From NCBI GenBank assembly GCA_003864495.1, contig PEDN01001385.1, positions 1 through 64,000 on the forward strand: a stretch of 64,000 bases of DNA, read 5' to 3'. Numbering within the stretch: position 1 is the stretch's first letter; each line of letters begins with the position of its first letter. The position numbers and the translations under genes are program-made. The DNA is from Nemopilema nomurai (taxonomy: Eukaryota > Cnidaria > Scyphozoa > Rhizostomeae > Rhizostomatidae). The notes under the pieces were generated by a model. That model did not search any database. It saw only the letters and a list, made by a program, of their open reading frames with translations, and had not been told where the DNA came from. Positions 12,412-25,600 of this stretch are shown here, piece after piece.

Positions 12412-12927
12412 ATGAATATCAGATGTGCAACACCAGATGACCTGATGAATATGCAGCACTGTAATTTGCTATGTCTTCCTGAAAATTACCAGATGAAGTA
12501 TTATTTGTATCATGGACTCTCATGGCCTCAACTGTCGTACGTTGCTGAAGATCAAAACGGAAAAATTGTTGGATATGTCCTTGCCAAGATGGAAGAGGAG
12601 TCTGATGAGATTGTTCATGGCCATATTACCTCTTTGGCTGTAAAGAGGTCCCACAGAAGGCTTGGACTTGCTAGAAAACTGATGGAACAAGCAGCTAGAG
12701 CGATGGTTGAGAACTTTGGTGCAAAATATGTCTCTTTGCACGTGCGAAAGAGCAACAGGGCAGCACTAAAGCTGTACAAGACATCGTTGAAATTTGATAT
12801 TCATGAAATTGAACCGAAATATTATGCTGATGGAGAGGATGCTTACGCGATGCGGCGAGATCTGATGAATCTACCAATGGAAGAAAAAGAAGCTGACGTA
12901 GCTCCGAAATTGATGAATCTAAGCTAG
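12412..12927 (+). CDS. NAA10: NAA10-type N-alpha-acetyltransferase, single coding exon, shortened tail
   Basis: Catalytic subunit of the NatA complex, which acetylates the N-termini of nascent proteins at the ribosome using acetyl-CoA. The GNAT domain covers residues 1 to about 150: [20 protein letters not shown] at the N-terminus, LPENYQ at 22-27 including the Glu equivalent to catalytic Glu24, HITSLAV at 71-77, the acetyl-CoA loop RRLGLA at 82-87, and [10 protein letters not shown] at 138-147. Close similarity to human NAA10 continues up to RRDL. The protein is 171 residues against 235 in human: the acidic, Ser-rich tail is cut short. The coding region has no intron, whereas vertebrate NAA10 is split into several exons, so this may be a retrocopy, as NAA11 is in mammals; intron loss is the alternative. 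The ATG is that of the family. Confidence 0.95.
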   Translation: MNIRCATPDDLMNMQHCNLLCLPENYQMKYYLYHGLSWPQLSYVAEDQNGKIVGYVLAKMEEESDEIVHGHITSLAVKRSHRRLGLARKLMEQAARAMVENFGAKYVSLHVRKSNRAALKLYKTSLKFDIHEIEPKYYADGEDAYAMRRDLMNLPMEEKEADVAPKLMNLS

Positions 12928-12956
12928 AAGATAAAAACTCTCAAGACAGTGTTATA

Positions 12957-12982
12957 AATAAAGTAGACAACTTACAAATAAA
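12957..12982 (+). terminator. Polyadenylation signals for the NAA10-like gene
   Basis: Two AATAAA hexamers lie at 12957-12962 and 12977-12982, 30 and 50 bp after the stop codon. Their proximity suggests a short 3' UTR. Confidence 0.5.
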
Positions 12983-15900
12983 CTAAGATGCTGCAAGATT
13001 TGTCATTCTATATTTTCTGTCACATGTTAGATCAGTTTCCATGTAGCTCTTTTTAACAAGTTGTTGTTTTTGATCTGATTCATATAATTGAACTTCAGTG
13101 AAAGTTTAAAAAAACGAGGCACAAAAGCAAGGTAAAGCTTCAAATATTTTTTACTGCTTCAATAAGCAAAAAGAGCTGCTGACACACCACAGCCAAAATC
13201 TAGATATTTAAGAAAGCATCACAAATTTGTTTTTTGTTACAAGGCTCAGTGTTTTCAAAAGGCGATCATCTGTTGAATTAGCTACTTAATACCAAGTTCT
13301 TTTTAGCCCCAAAAAATAATGTCTTCAGAGTCTTTCTTCATTAATGATGTCTACAAAACTTTAAGTAGGTCCTAAACCAACTAAAACCTCTTTCAAAGAT
13401 GTGGATTGTATCCCTTAGGCAAAAGTTCCAATAAGTGCATGATTTTGTTAATGCGCCTCATAAAAGCCTTTGACCAAGCTCTGCAACAAGCTTCAGAAAT
13501 GCAGGGAGAAAAAAATCAGTCTCATCGATGAAAACTGTTTAATGAAAGTCTGCATGAGGTTGTTCAAAGTCTGAAGACTTGGTATTTTCACAATATTGGC
13601 AAATCAGCTAAAGAGCTTTTTCAATTCATGAAACATTAAAATAAAAAATTGATTGGATAAAAGCCTGTCTTTGCCTAAAACCTTCAAATTGAATCTAAAA
13701 GTTGATTCAAGGAAACAGTAGCAGTTTGACTAGGCTTGATTAATACCTTGCTTAACTGTTGTGTTGCAAGAAGGCTGGTGTGGGTATTGCACTATTTTTC
13801 TGACAATCTGGGTCTCCCCAACCAAGCTTGCTTACTTTAAAATCACCTATGTTATAGTTAACCTCTGCAGAAGGTGCTAGAGATAAAAATTTCCCTGTGA
13901 AAGAACAGGCCAGCAGCTCCTACACTTTGCATTGTGGAAAAGTAACCTTCCCTGGGCCGTGATTTGATCCTGTTAGGGAATCTCTTACAAACCACAAAAA
14001 ACCATAATATGCGATATCATTTCTCTCTTCATATGAACCTGCTTCCATTTCTTTCTACAGTGCCTTGAAAATATACCTTAGAAAGGACCTTGCTGTCCCC
14101 CAACCTTTCGACGCTGGCTTTGCCTGCTTCCCATACTTCATTTCAATGATGCAAGGGTTGTGTAAAGAATACGGCAATATTCAGAGGTCCGGAGTTAAAC
14201 ACCAAAATCGCGCTTTCAATTCATGAAATACATGCTTTCCGAATGGCAGCTAACATGAAACAGATGCAATTTCAAATAAAATGAATGTATAAATTTAGTG
14301 GCCTAAAAATTCAATAATATATATGAATTCGAGCAAAAACTTTTCTCGCACTTGTAAAGCCTCACAACTTCACAGGGTCAGCGATTTGTTTTGTAAACTG
14401 GAGGGGGGGGGGCAAGATGTGAAGGTCATTAAGAGGGTTTAATGAAAGCAGCCACACCCAAAATTTAATGATATTATCTCCCTCCTTTCTTCCCGGTTTC
14501 GCCGGCCCTGTATTTAGGAAAAGAGGAGCAGGGGCCGCGCAGCCATCGGAGTCTTTGAAGATAGGTCTAAAAGCTCTCACAATGGTGGAAATTATAGCTT
14601 TTTCCACTGACATTGATGGTTGACAATGGAGAAAACAACATATATATGAATCTGTACCAGCTCTGGAAAATCCAGCATTATGTAAAGCATACTCATAGAA
14701 ACCAGCGAGTCTTTATTATCACTTTTTCAGCCTTCCGATCTAATGTTCACTCGGCTTGAGTTTTGTTTGATATGATTTTTCGGAAGTTAATAGTATGGTA
14801 TGATCAATTGGACGCTCGAAGTCTCCGTGGAGAATGAACACTTGCAGTCATATAGTGATTGTCTATGGAACAAAGTCCTTGAAACAGCGAGTAGCCTACA
14901 TCATCATGAAGTAAAAAGGAGGGTAATCATCAATAAAGGTAAGAAGATTTTCAAAAGGTTCCCTCAAATAAATCAATTATGTATAATTTTCTTACCATTT
15001 CTCCCCTCTTACTAAAATTTGGTAATTTTCTAAATCAATAATAAATTTCTGGCGCTAGAATTTTTATTGACATTCAGGGATAAATGCAGAAGACGGTAAA
15101 CACAGCCGGGGTTGCAAGGGGCACCTTAGGGCCCCCCTTCGTCAGATTCAAGCTGGTCTGGCACCCCTTTTGGAAATTTTGTTCCCAATAAGAATAAAAC
15201 TTAGAAGGCAAATAAAAGAGCTCAGGTCGAGCCACAATGACCGAAGATAAATTTTCAATTAGCAAAGTAGCAAATTTTCAGATTGAAGGGGAAACTTTTA
15301 AGGTACATTTAGCTGTTTTCAGACTATATAGTATTGCTTTCATGCAATTGAGTTGGAAAAACCTTCATAGAACACAAATAGGAGACCTTTTCTATTAGAA
15401 GTAAGATTCAGAATGCTGTATTAAATCTGTTCTAAACCAAACTGCACATGGAAGCGGAAGGGGACCTAAAAGCCACATTGATCTACTACAAGAGAAGTTT
15501 TTGAAGCGATTTGAAGAAACTTCTCGGTAAAAACAAAATTAGGTGAAAGAGGGAAAGCTCTATTCTAGCACCTTATATATTGTCAAACGCTTTCTGGGGG
15601 GAAATCCCTATTTTTAAAGAGAGAATTAAAGGACTATGAACATAACCCAATCATCAGTACCAAAGTACGAGTTCCCAGAATAGATTACGTCATATACATG
15701 GTTGGTGGTTTATGTGACCCAGGCCGCAACCCCGGGTAATTTCCTTCAACTCATTGCAAACATCAGGGAGGAATTCCTATATTTCGTGTGATTCATTTTA
15801 CATGGCTATTCATCAGAAATGTTGTCAAGTAAACCCAACTGCCATCTTGCGCAAACACACCCGATTTTATTTACCCGCCAATCCATTTGCATTCATCTTT

Positions 15901-16551
15901 CAAAGCGCTGTAGTTGTGATCTTATCGAGAGCCCTGGTTTCCGCTCCCTGTCATACTTCGAAAAGACGGGGGACACACGTCTAACTTCCATCAACAGTTT
16001 TTGATCGTCCGACATTTTGGAGTCTTTATTGTGTTGGATTCATAATTATTAGATTGAACATCGATGTTAAATGTTTGTTAAAATAGAAATGCAATTTACG
16101 ATGTGCTGTGATTATTGTCGGCTTTTTACAAAGAATTTTAGGCTCATATTGCAAAGTCCATTGAGGAGTTAAAGTCAAGGAAGTTTTAATTATAGATACC
16201 CGTGCATTCTTTCCTTTCCATCAATTCTTCCTTCGTGTGTTTTTTAGTTTTAATGTTATGGCTTGTGTCGAATGAACTGTTCTTTGAAATTTTTCTTCGG
16301 AATACTTTGTGACTAGACAAGAAGGTTTAGGAACACGAAGAGACCTGAAGATCACGTCATAGCAACCGTGTCGATATCGCGTGGGCAACTAACCTCCCCA
16401 CGAGTGAGCCCTCCCCCTGAACAAATGCCGCAAATGTTCGAATGGAGATTTCGTTGCATCGTCATAACACTTTCACGGAAAGGAAAAGACAATCTCATAA
16501 CGATTATTTCGTGAGTGAGAAAGCTAGGATAGCATTTCGATAACCTCCACT
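12983..16551. other. Intergenic stretch without a recognisable gene
   Basis: No supported coding region. A 10-G run lies at 14403-14412, and the surrounding C/G-rich tract (14350-14560) and the one at 15100-15180 look like diverged dispersed repeats. The longest open frames (up to 83 codons) show no family motifs. The last few hundred bases should hold the promoter of the receptor gene. Confidence 0.5.
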
Positions 16552-16609
16552 ATGTACATTTTGGCTGGCTTATTTGTGGTGGCATGTGCATGCGGACCTG
16601 CAAATAGTG
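16552..16609 (+). CDS. Receptor leader exon (signal peptide)
   Basis: ATG starts MYILAGLFVVACACGPANS: a hydrophobic core followed by small residues, typical of a cleaved secretory leader. The exon ends in phase 1 at a consensus GTAAGT donor. The next exon accepts phase 1. Leader exons are short and easy to mistake, so the link to exons 4 kb away rests on phase, strand and hydrophobicity. Confidence 0.6.
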
Positions 16610-19600
16610 GTAAGTCTAACCCAAGTTTGACCTAATTCCGGTTCTATTGTTTAGGCCAATTTGTAAATGTATTGTTCATTCTTGGTCGTTTGCTCCCAAA
16701 TAATTTGTAAAGTTGGTTTTTCGTACACCGTCTTATAAGATCATTGCCTTTGACTTCCCAGTTTTACTGTCCCAACTTTCTTGCCAATGGCAATGCATCC
16801 TTACACAAGTAAAGTTTAATGTATGTGCTTCATCTACTTTGACATTTGAAGAGAGAAACTGATGGTAGGATGTTAAAGAAGGGTAAGATTAGACAATTCT
16901 TGTATTATTAAAGAAAATTCCCTTGGCAAAGGTGACTTGATTTTTTTGAGAGCTGCAGATTGCCTGTTGCTTACTCCAAGAAGGGTATGTTGTTGGCGAA
17001 TCCACGAGCCTTTTTTGAAATACAAACGTGCAAAAGTAATTAGGCAGGCAAAGGGTGTTTAACGGTAAGATTGAAGGGCTTACATCTGTTTACAAAATAC
17101 TCATGATGATAGAGTAACGCTGCTGTGCTACTAATACGAAATCAAATGTTTTAATCGAATTGAACTTTGGATATTTGATACTGATGTTTAATCAAATCCA
17201 AAATGAAGCCAAAAGGAATCTTGCTCATTGGCTTTTTGAGAGGAGCGGGAAGTGGATTTTCCGGGGAGAGGGTTGAATACTTGACTGGCGACGACGGAAT
17301 AGGGTGAATGAATTACCGCTTCACCCACAGCCAATGGTATCTAATTTTGCCAAATTTTATACGAACAATTGTCTGGGAACAACTGAGTTCAGCATTCGAT
17401 TTTAGGCCAGGACAGAGACATGCCCGGCAATCAACCATAATGGCTTTGAATAGTCAGGAGCCTGGAAGAAGGCCAATTCTCTACTCCTAAAGACCCGAGG
17501 TTCCTTTATGGGATATCCCCAGGCTCAGATATCAAGCATTTGGCTAGCCACATCGGGTGCTTCCACTTTTCAATCTAATTTTTATTCCTTGATTCTGACT
17601 CTTGTTAGATTTGTTGTAGCTGGGTGGGGTGTTTATAATCAGTGCAAGTTTCGTCGATCTTACAAGCGAATCAAGTTCAATGTTCATCCAAGTCAAAGTA
17701 TTTGGCTTGTTGGAAGACATACTTCGCAACTCTGTGCCACTAGGGATACCTTCGAGCTTGTCTCTGTTAGTTTCGTGGGCTCGGGGTTAAAGAGTTGCTG
17801 TTGTTGCCTGAGTTATTACAATAATTGTTTTCTCACACAACAAATGACTCCTATCACCCTTCAACTTGTTCGAATGAAATTAAACAGGCCCTTTCTCCGT
17901 TTTATGTGGAGCAGTTTGTGCGCATCCTGTGAAGAGGCGCAATTTTGGCCATAAAGGTTTGCAAATAAACAGGTGGAACATTTATGTTAGTCGATTTGAC
18001 ATTGCAACAAGACATAATAAAACACTTTATCGACTGTGTCAAGCTAATATCAGATTGAATTGCACGCTCTGATGTGTGCCAAACAAACCGATTATTGCTC
18101 GGCTGCAACACGTTTTCCCAAACAATTCTTCAGGTTCGTCTGTAAATATTGACCAGTTGTGTCCCACTGTTGATTCTAGCTGGGCAGTGTCATTGTGGTA
18201 TGCTCAGATCATCTCCTGACTTCATCAGCTACAAGTTTCGCGAACACAGAGTCGTTCTGCTTTTGTTCGTTCTGGCCAGTTATGAAACATTATCCAGCGA
18301 ATTTAGACTGTCCTACCTTTTCTTGTGAAGAGCTTGCCGTAGGCTCTTTCCTGATTTGTATTGATAATGGGGAACAAAAAGGAAACATGTTTTATTGGAA
18401 TTGAAGGCTGGTGTCTCATTGGTTTTAGGATTTATAATTTTGGGTATGGTGAAATAGTCTAGCTAGTAGCCAAAATATCCCACATCTCTTTTTCATGCAC
18501 TTTCTTTCTTTGTCTGTTGCCTATTATAATTTATGTTGCAGCAATGTTTAAAAGCCAGTGTTAATGTCTTCGAATTTCGCAATTAAGCGAATTTTGTTTC
18601 CAAAGTGTTTTGCCCATTCATGTATGCAGTTCTTTCGTAAAGATTAAAAATGTAATGCATCGCTGCAAAAGAAAACACTTCATAAACCCAGTACAATGAA
18701 CTCACAGCCAACCTTGTTGGTGTACAGTTCGGTGCACAAACCAGCCATTTGGCATCTTTGTTGCACACTATTATGCACTGTGTAATCACATTAAATGTAA
18801 GCCAAAATATACAGAACTATCCTATTCAGCTTTGTTGACAGTCATACTAAGTTTGCAATTCTCATTTCACAGACATTTAGTTTGATTTTAACAATAGTCC
18901 GTTTTACAAGTCTTTCAGGCTGATTATTCGGGAATAGTTCATTTTCGTTTTGCGCCAATTTTTTCTTCCGTTTGCTTGGAGCTGAACACCCCTGCTTGAA
19001 AAAGCCTTTTTATGCACTTTTTCGGTGTCTATCGTTTTGTTACGTTATGCCTGCGCATGCGCAAAATGGTGCACATTCGATGAAATTACCAGGTGCAGAA
19101 AATGGTACTTCCAGCGCATGATGGACTCAACCTTCCACACTGGCCTTCAGAAGAACGTTTTACGCAGCTCTTCGGGAACTGTTTTTTGCACGCCTTGAGC
19201 ATAGAAAATAGTAATGGCCTCTTGCTGAATTAGCTCAATCCTGTTATCCATTTCCCAGGACTAGCCAAGATAGAATGTGCTAGTCCACAAAATTGTTTAC
19301 GATTAATATTCAGAAGGAGTGGGAGTGTGTCTGGATTTCGGATATTCTGCCCAATTATCACCGAAAGCCAATTATTGAATGTAATAATTCTTTTACCTCA
19401 ATAATTCTTGAAAGCCAATTAAAACTCTTTAAGGACAAGTTTAGTCGAGCGATTGCTTCCAGTCGAGGTCATTCTACTTTTTTGCTTGCTAATATCTCCA
19501 CTTGATGAGATATATTATAGCAATAAGATAATAGAGCGATCTGAAAGAACAGAGAAAGGTGTAGGCCCGATAACTCTCAATAATATATAGTAAGCTAGTT

Positions 19601-22600
19601 TTGATAAATACGTAAAACGGCCACTTTTCAACTCGATTTTAACTTCACAACTATACGTTTTTTCCACAGCCTTAATGTTTTCAATTATTGGATCGCCATT
19701 TTTGTCAGCACTAGATTTAACTAGTTGATTTTACCCATTTAAGCAAGGTCATTTTTTCTCTGAAGAGAGGACGATTTTTTGGGTTCCAGTTCGTTTCCTT
19801 TGAAGCACGAGTTTTCAAAAGTCGCTTCTGGTTTATTGCAGAGGTGTTTTGAATAGTTTCTTCGACTTTTCATGACCCAGGTTTGTTTTCGCTTCCTGCG
19901 AGGTCAAATATATTTTCCTTTGCAACACGCCTTCCAATAGAGTGGACGACAGTCAAAGTCCAATGTAAGACCGTAGCGTTTCTCGCAGCTTTATTAAAAA
20001 TTAATGTGGCTTGACTCTGTTCTATTTCGTCATTAGTTATCTCGATTTTTGGATCCAGTCATAATCTATCTTTTGACGCGACAATTTATCATCTTACGTT
20101 ATCTTGTATGACTCAGACAGCACAAGACATGGTCCCGCCCATAAATCATCTTTGATCGATCAGAAAGATATTATATTATTAGTTTTAATTCATTATTCTT
20201 TGGAAGTGGATAAAGTTTCAAAGTTGATTTGTACTTGCAAAAAACAAAATATAAGCATTGTGTACTCTCGTCTACAAAAAAATTCTGTTTTTGTATTACT
20301 TTTCATTTAGATAGGTTAATAATTCTAGTCATTTTCATCCTAGTTTTTTGTAAGTGACACTCACCTCTAATCAATGTTTACATTTTTGTTCACATCCAAC
20401 ACATCCTTACAGCAGTGATATTTTGATTCCCGATTTGGTTAATTTATTTTATGAATCTGATCAGGAAGTTAATCTTTAATATTGAAAAGGCTCCAAATTT
20501 AAAAATATTTGCCCTTTCACAGAGCAGAGTGGTCCCAAGTCTGATCCATTTTCATCTTTACAGGTGATGTCTATTCCTATGAAGAGACTCCTTTATACGT
20601 ACATCCAGGTCAATGTGTCAACTTTGCTGCAAAGTTCTTTTTCTTGAACGAAACCAGAGATACATTGAGATTCACATGGAAGAAGGACACACATAGGATC
20701 AACAACACATACGGCAAATGGTTTGTTGAGCCTTATAGGTAGTATTCTAAAAGTAGTATTCTAAAACTGTGTAATTGTTTATTGTAGGTAAAATGAAGAA
20801 TATTTCCTTTTACTTATTTTGGTGGCAGCATCATTTAAAAAAACTAGGCTGAAATATGCCATTTTTGGATTCCTAGTAATTTCATATTTATATGTCGGTG
20901 TCAAATGTGCTTTGCAAAGGAAATGGCTTGTTTTATATGGTTGTGACAAGTTTATATATTAAAATAAACTTTGGGGTATTAAATCAGCTTGAAAATAAAT
21001 TGTTGAGTATTAATTTTTGCAAGATTTAAAGCTCTGCCTTTACTATGGTATAAGAATTTTATACAAGATTTTTGAATGATTTTGACATGACTCCTTCTGA
21101 CAAACTGCATGCCCTCGTTTCCTTTCTTGTTCAAATTCATCCTGCTTCTTTACAAACTTTTAGAGCTAATGTGCTAAATATAAATAAGCGATATCTATGG
21201 TGTTAAGAAATGAAGTTCTCCTTGTCCTCTAGGCTGAACATTACTTATGCTAAAGCCTCTGACTCGGCTTTTTACCAAGCTGAAGTTAAAACTAATCTGG
21301 CAAATAGCATCACTGAAGAAACTTTGTTCTGGTTGAATGTACAAGGTTGGTTCCATTTTGTTGTCTTAAATCTGTGTCAGAAATTTAACGTTTTGAGAGC
21401 TTTCTGACCCATTTTTAAAAGTCATTTGGACGATAATATCCTTAATCGTAATGTTAAACTATAGTTCCATTATATAACATATTATCATCTAAGTTAATAT
21501 AGTATATAATGTTATATTAAGACGTAGGTGTTATGTGGTTTTTTGTATAATATAGCATAGTACGATATAATGTTGTCATATACAACTTATAATGATATGA
21601 AGTAAATAATATGATATAGTTAAATATGATATGATATTATTTAAATATATAAGGATATCACATTATTCAATTTATTTCTTTTCAAGTAGGTTTAAAGTAT
21701 TTATTAGTTAAAAATTTAAGTAATTTAACTATTGTATTGGATTTGCTAAGATTATCGGAAGTGTTTAAAGTCACGTACCGTAAATCCTTGAATTAGCCCC
21801 CTGGGGACTTGTTTATTTTTGACATTTTTTGATGGGGGCTTATTCGAGGGAGGGGGACTTATTCGAGGTGAGAGGGGGGAGGGGGCTTATGAAATTACCT
21901 GAAACATGCTACATGAAAAGATAATTTTTAAATTTCTTCCATTTCATGACTTAAAAAAATAATCTCAGTATGAAGTAACATTTGATTTAATTATTAACAA
22001 AAATGTAAATTTTTGTGGTAATTCACTAAAATACCAAAGGCAACATCAGGAGTCGAAAATCAACAAATCGATGGGGGCTTATTCGAGGGGGGGGGGGGGG
22101 CTTATTGAAAATTTGAAGTTCTAAGGTGGGGGCTTATTCGAGGAGGGGGGGATTTTTCGGCTGAGCTGCCCTTGATATGTTATCACGGAAAACGCTCAGC
22201 AGAATTTTCCTTTAGCTTGCTAAAATGCAGATATATGATAATTTTTGTAACGGCGGGCAAACGTTTTTAAAGTATGGGCTACCCATTAAAGATTGGATAG
22301 GGATATGGAGAGGCATGACCAGGATCCATTAGCTATTGCCATTTTTATGACAGTATTTCTTTTGTCAAGGTACTTTTTCGAGTTTAGGAACATAAATCGA
22401 AAGGCAGTTCCTTAGCTTTGACTCACTTGCTTGAAGACATTCTCTTAAGGTGTCGTTAATACTGCCATTGACGCTATCCCTGATGTCGTGTCTATTTAAA
22501 ATTTCTTCACTGTGCTGGCTAAGGTCATACATAATCAAGGGTTCAACAGCACAATAAGTACTGACTTGTTTGAGTCTTTGGAAAGACCTGTAAAATGGCC

Positions 22601-25600
22601 ATTATTTTATATAATGAAATGGCCATTATTTTGCTAGTGACGACTTTGATGTTTTTTTGCAGCATGCAAGTCCAACGAAAAAGAGGTGCCTGGTAGCACA
22701 ACAGAATGCAAATCTTCCTGCGTAGGTATGGTAACGCTGTTTTCTAATCTTTTTAAAGTTCAGTTCATTTACGGGTTCCTTAATGTGAGAAGTCACTAAG
22801 GGAAATCCAAGGATAGACTTTTGCAAAAAATGCAAAATACATTTGTATGAATTTTGGATTCTGCAGTTTAGGTCGAGTTCCAGGGGCAATGCAAAGGTTT
22901 GTATATGTTTGTAATCAAATGAAATTAATTGTTCTTAAGGATAATTAAGTCTGTGAAATGTTTGGCTGCTCCGATTGTAAGATTTTTAAAGTATCTGGTA
23001 AGTCACATTTAGTTGGTTTCATGAAGAATGGAGCTCATATCGACCGAATGAGTTCATGGCATAAATATTTTAGGCAAATGGCTTATTACATTTATATGTT
23101 ATTGAGAAATTTCTTTCAACCATTTTGTGCCAACTTGCGCCTTTTCATTAAGGTGCAAAGAACTTGGGGCAAAAAATGGTCAGAAAAGGCAGGAGCTGTT
23201 CGTTTCTGTGCTGATCATAACCAATTAAGTCACACATATTTATGAAGAAAGGTGATAAGGCATGAGTGAAAGCGATTCGAGAAATGGTAGTAGCATGGGT
23301 CAGAAGCGAATAGTGAATGGTATAATGATGTCTTCGGAATGTTGAGGTTAATCATGGCAGTGTAAACAGGTCACCGCAAAGTATTTGTATTCTGCTCCGC
23401 ATTGAAAAAGCAGAAAAGCTTTTTCCCTTCTCTGCAATTTTGGCATTCGCAAACACTCTCATAAAAGGGTTTATTCCTTGCATGCATCACACACTATGCC
23501 TCTATGTAGTCCCATAACGGGATTATTTGACAGAGTAAAAGTAACGTGACTATTACCAAAAATATTGCCGTACCTTGCTTCACATAACGTGGCATCCTTT
23601 TATCTTAACCAACTGTAGCATATGGAAGACAACATACACAAAGCATTTCTGCTTTTCGGACGAGTAAGAGACTTTCAATTCCAAATTGTTGCCGTGGGTG
23701 GCAACTATTACTGCACTGGACATAACTTGTTTGTTGTAAGTTAAAGTAAAGGCAGCTATCTGACGTCATCCAAAATATTTGACCTGGTATATGGCCCTAT
23801 TGAGGTTGCTAGCAAACTGTTTTTTTTCAACTTCACGGTTTTACATTTGTAACGGCAAAGTTGTATTCTACAGCATTATCAGTCACAATATCGGTTTACA
23901 TTTATGTAAGTCGATCCTTTGCAAGGCGATGTCAAATTCTGCAGGAACAACTCTCTCAACTCTCTCAACTCCTAGTAGAGAACAAAGCCTGGCATAAGTT
24001 ATTAGTGCATATCAGTATTTCCACCTTTTATTTGCATTTTCCACTTTTTGATAAACCCTAGGCTGTTAACCTCCTTCTTCCTAAAAACATTGTCGGTAAC
24101 AAGGTTTAGCATCCAATTAGTCTGGAGAAACCATTCCTGGTTAAAGAAACCATTCCTGGTAAACTTGAAGAAAGAAACCTGTGAATAAATGTATCAAAAA
24201 CGGAAGAATATAGTATCGAGCAAAAGGGAAATGAAGCATGGAAAGAATGCAAAGTTCTTGGAAGTCTACTCGGTACAGAAAAAGACATCAACAGAAGAGA
24301 GATATTAGCAATTGATGCCTACAAAACGCTCAACAGCATTTTCAGCAGCAAGAAAAACTACATCAAGGTCAAATTTTTAATGCCTATGTAGCAAGTGTAT
24401 TTTTGTATAATAGCGAACTGTGGACATTGACGAAGAAGCTAAAAAACACCATCGACACCTTCCAACGTAGACACCTAAGAAAGATCCTAGGAATTAACTG
24501 GGAAAGAAATATTACCAACAACGAGCTCTATGCCAGAACGAAATGTGAACCATGGAGTGAAATAATGGGGAAAAGGAGACTAACATGGCTAGGACATCTC
24601 ATGCGCTTCCACCCAGAAACACCAGCAAGGAAAACTCTTAAAGAATATCTCACGAAAGTAGAACGACCACAAGGAAGACCAAAGACGACCTGGATGCAGA
24701 CAGTAAGGCAAGATCTGGCCAGTATCGGAATTAAACTGGATCTCTCAAAAGAAGCACAAACATTGAATAGATTATCTGAACTGAAACAGGACAGAAAGAA
24801 CTGGCGTGGCATTGTGAAATGCGTCGTGCAGTATTAACTGTGGATAGCTGTAAGGGTGATGTCTTAGTAGTAGTAAGTAGCAATCGTTGGGTGTTTTTGT
24901 TCAAGTCCAAGTGTTAATTGCTCTTCGAAAAACGCTGTTAGCGGGTAAAACTCGATAGAGTAGATAGCTGACGGCATTGAGTTCCTTTCAAAGCAAGAGG
25001 CCGATTTCCTACTGGTGCATGCTATCCAGGTTTATTCAGGCTAATCTTTTCTAATGCTCACAGCAATCAATTGACTGCATATATGAGGTCACAACTTTTG
25101 AAGTATTTGACTGCGCTGTTTTTCGGTCGTCCGGATTCTCTAAGTTATCCCGTCGGCTTATGCAGTATGCTGTTAGGAAAACGCGCATGTGCTAGCATCA
25201 AAACAAGATTTTTACGGTGGACAGAGTTGAAAGCCCAATATATGAGCTATGATGTACGCAAGACACTGTGAAATGGCATCAATTCAAACACCCTATTCCT
25301 GTCTTAGCCTCAGTTTTACCTTCACGCAGATTAAAAGCTTAAACACCTTATCCGTAAGACAAGTGGGTGGTCACATGTGGTAGAAGATCTCAAAGTTTTT
25401 CTCATTCTCTTGTCGCGCCTCTAGAAAAGTGATCGGTTGTTCATATCTATAGCAAGAAAGATTGGCACATATAGATGAATTGTATATTCTTGTGACTTGT
25501 TGGTTGTGTGAATCACTGCCTAAATTTCACTGCACGGCTTTTATGGTTAATTAAATGTACAATGAACTTTGTACTCGAACCATCAATGAATGAAATCAAA

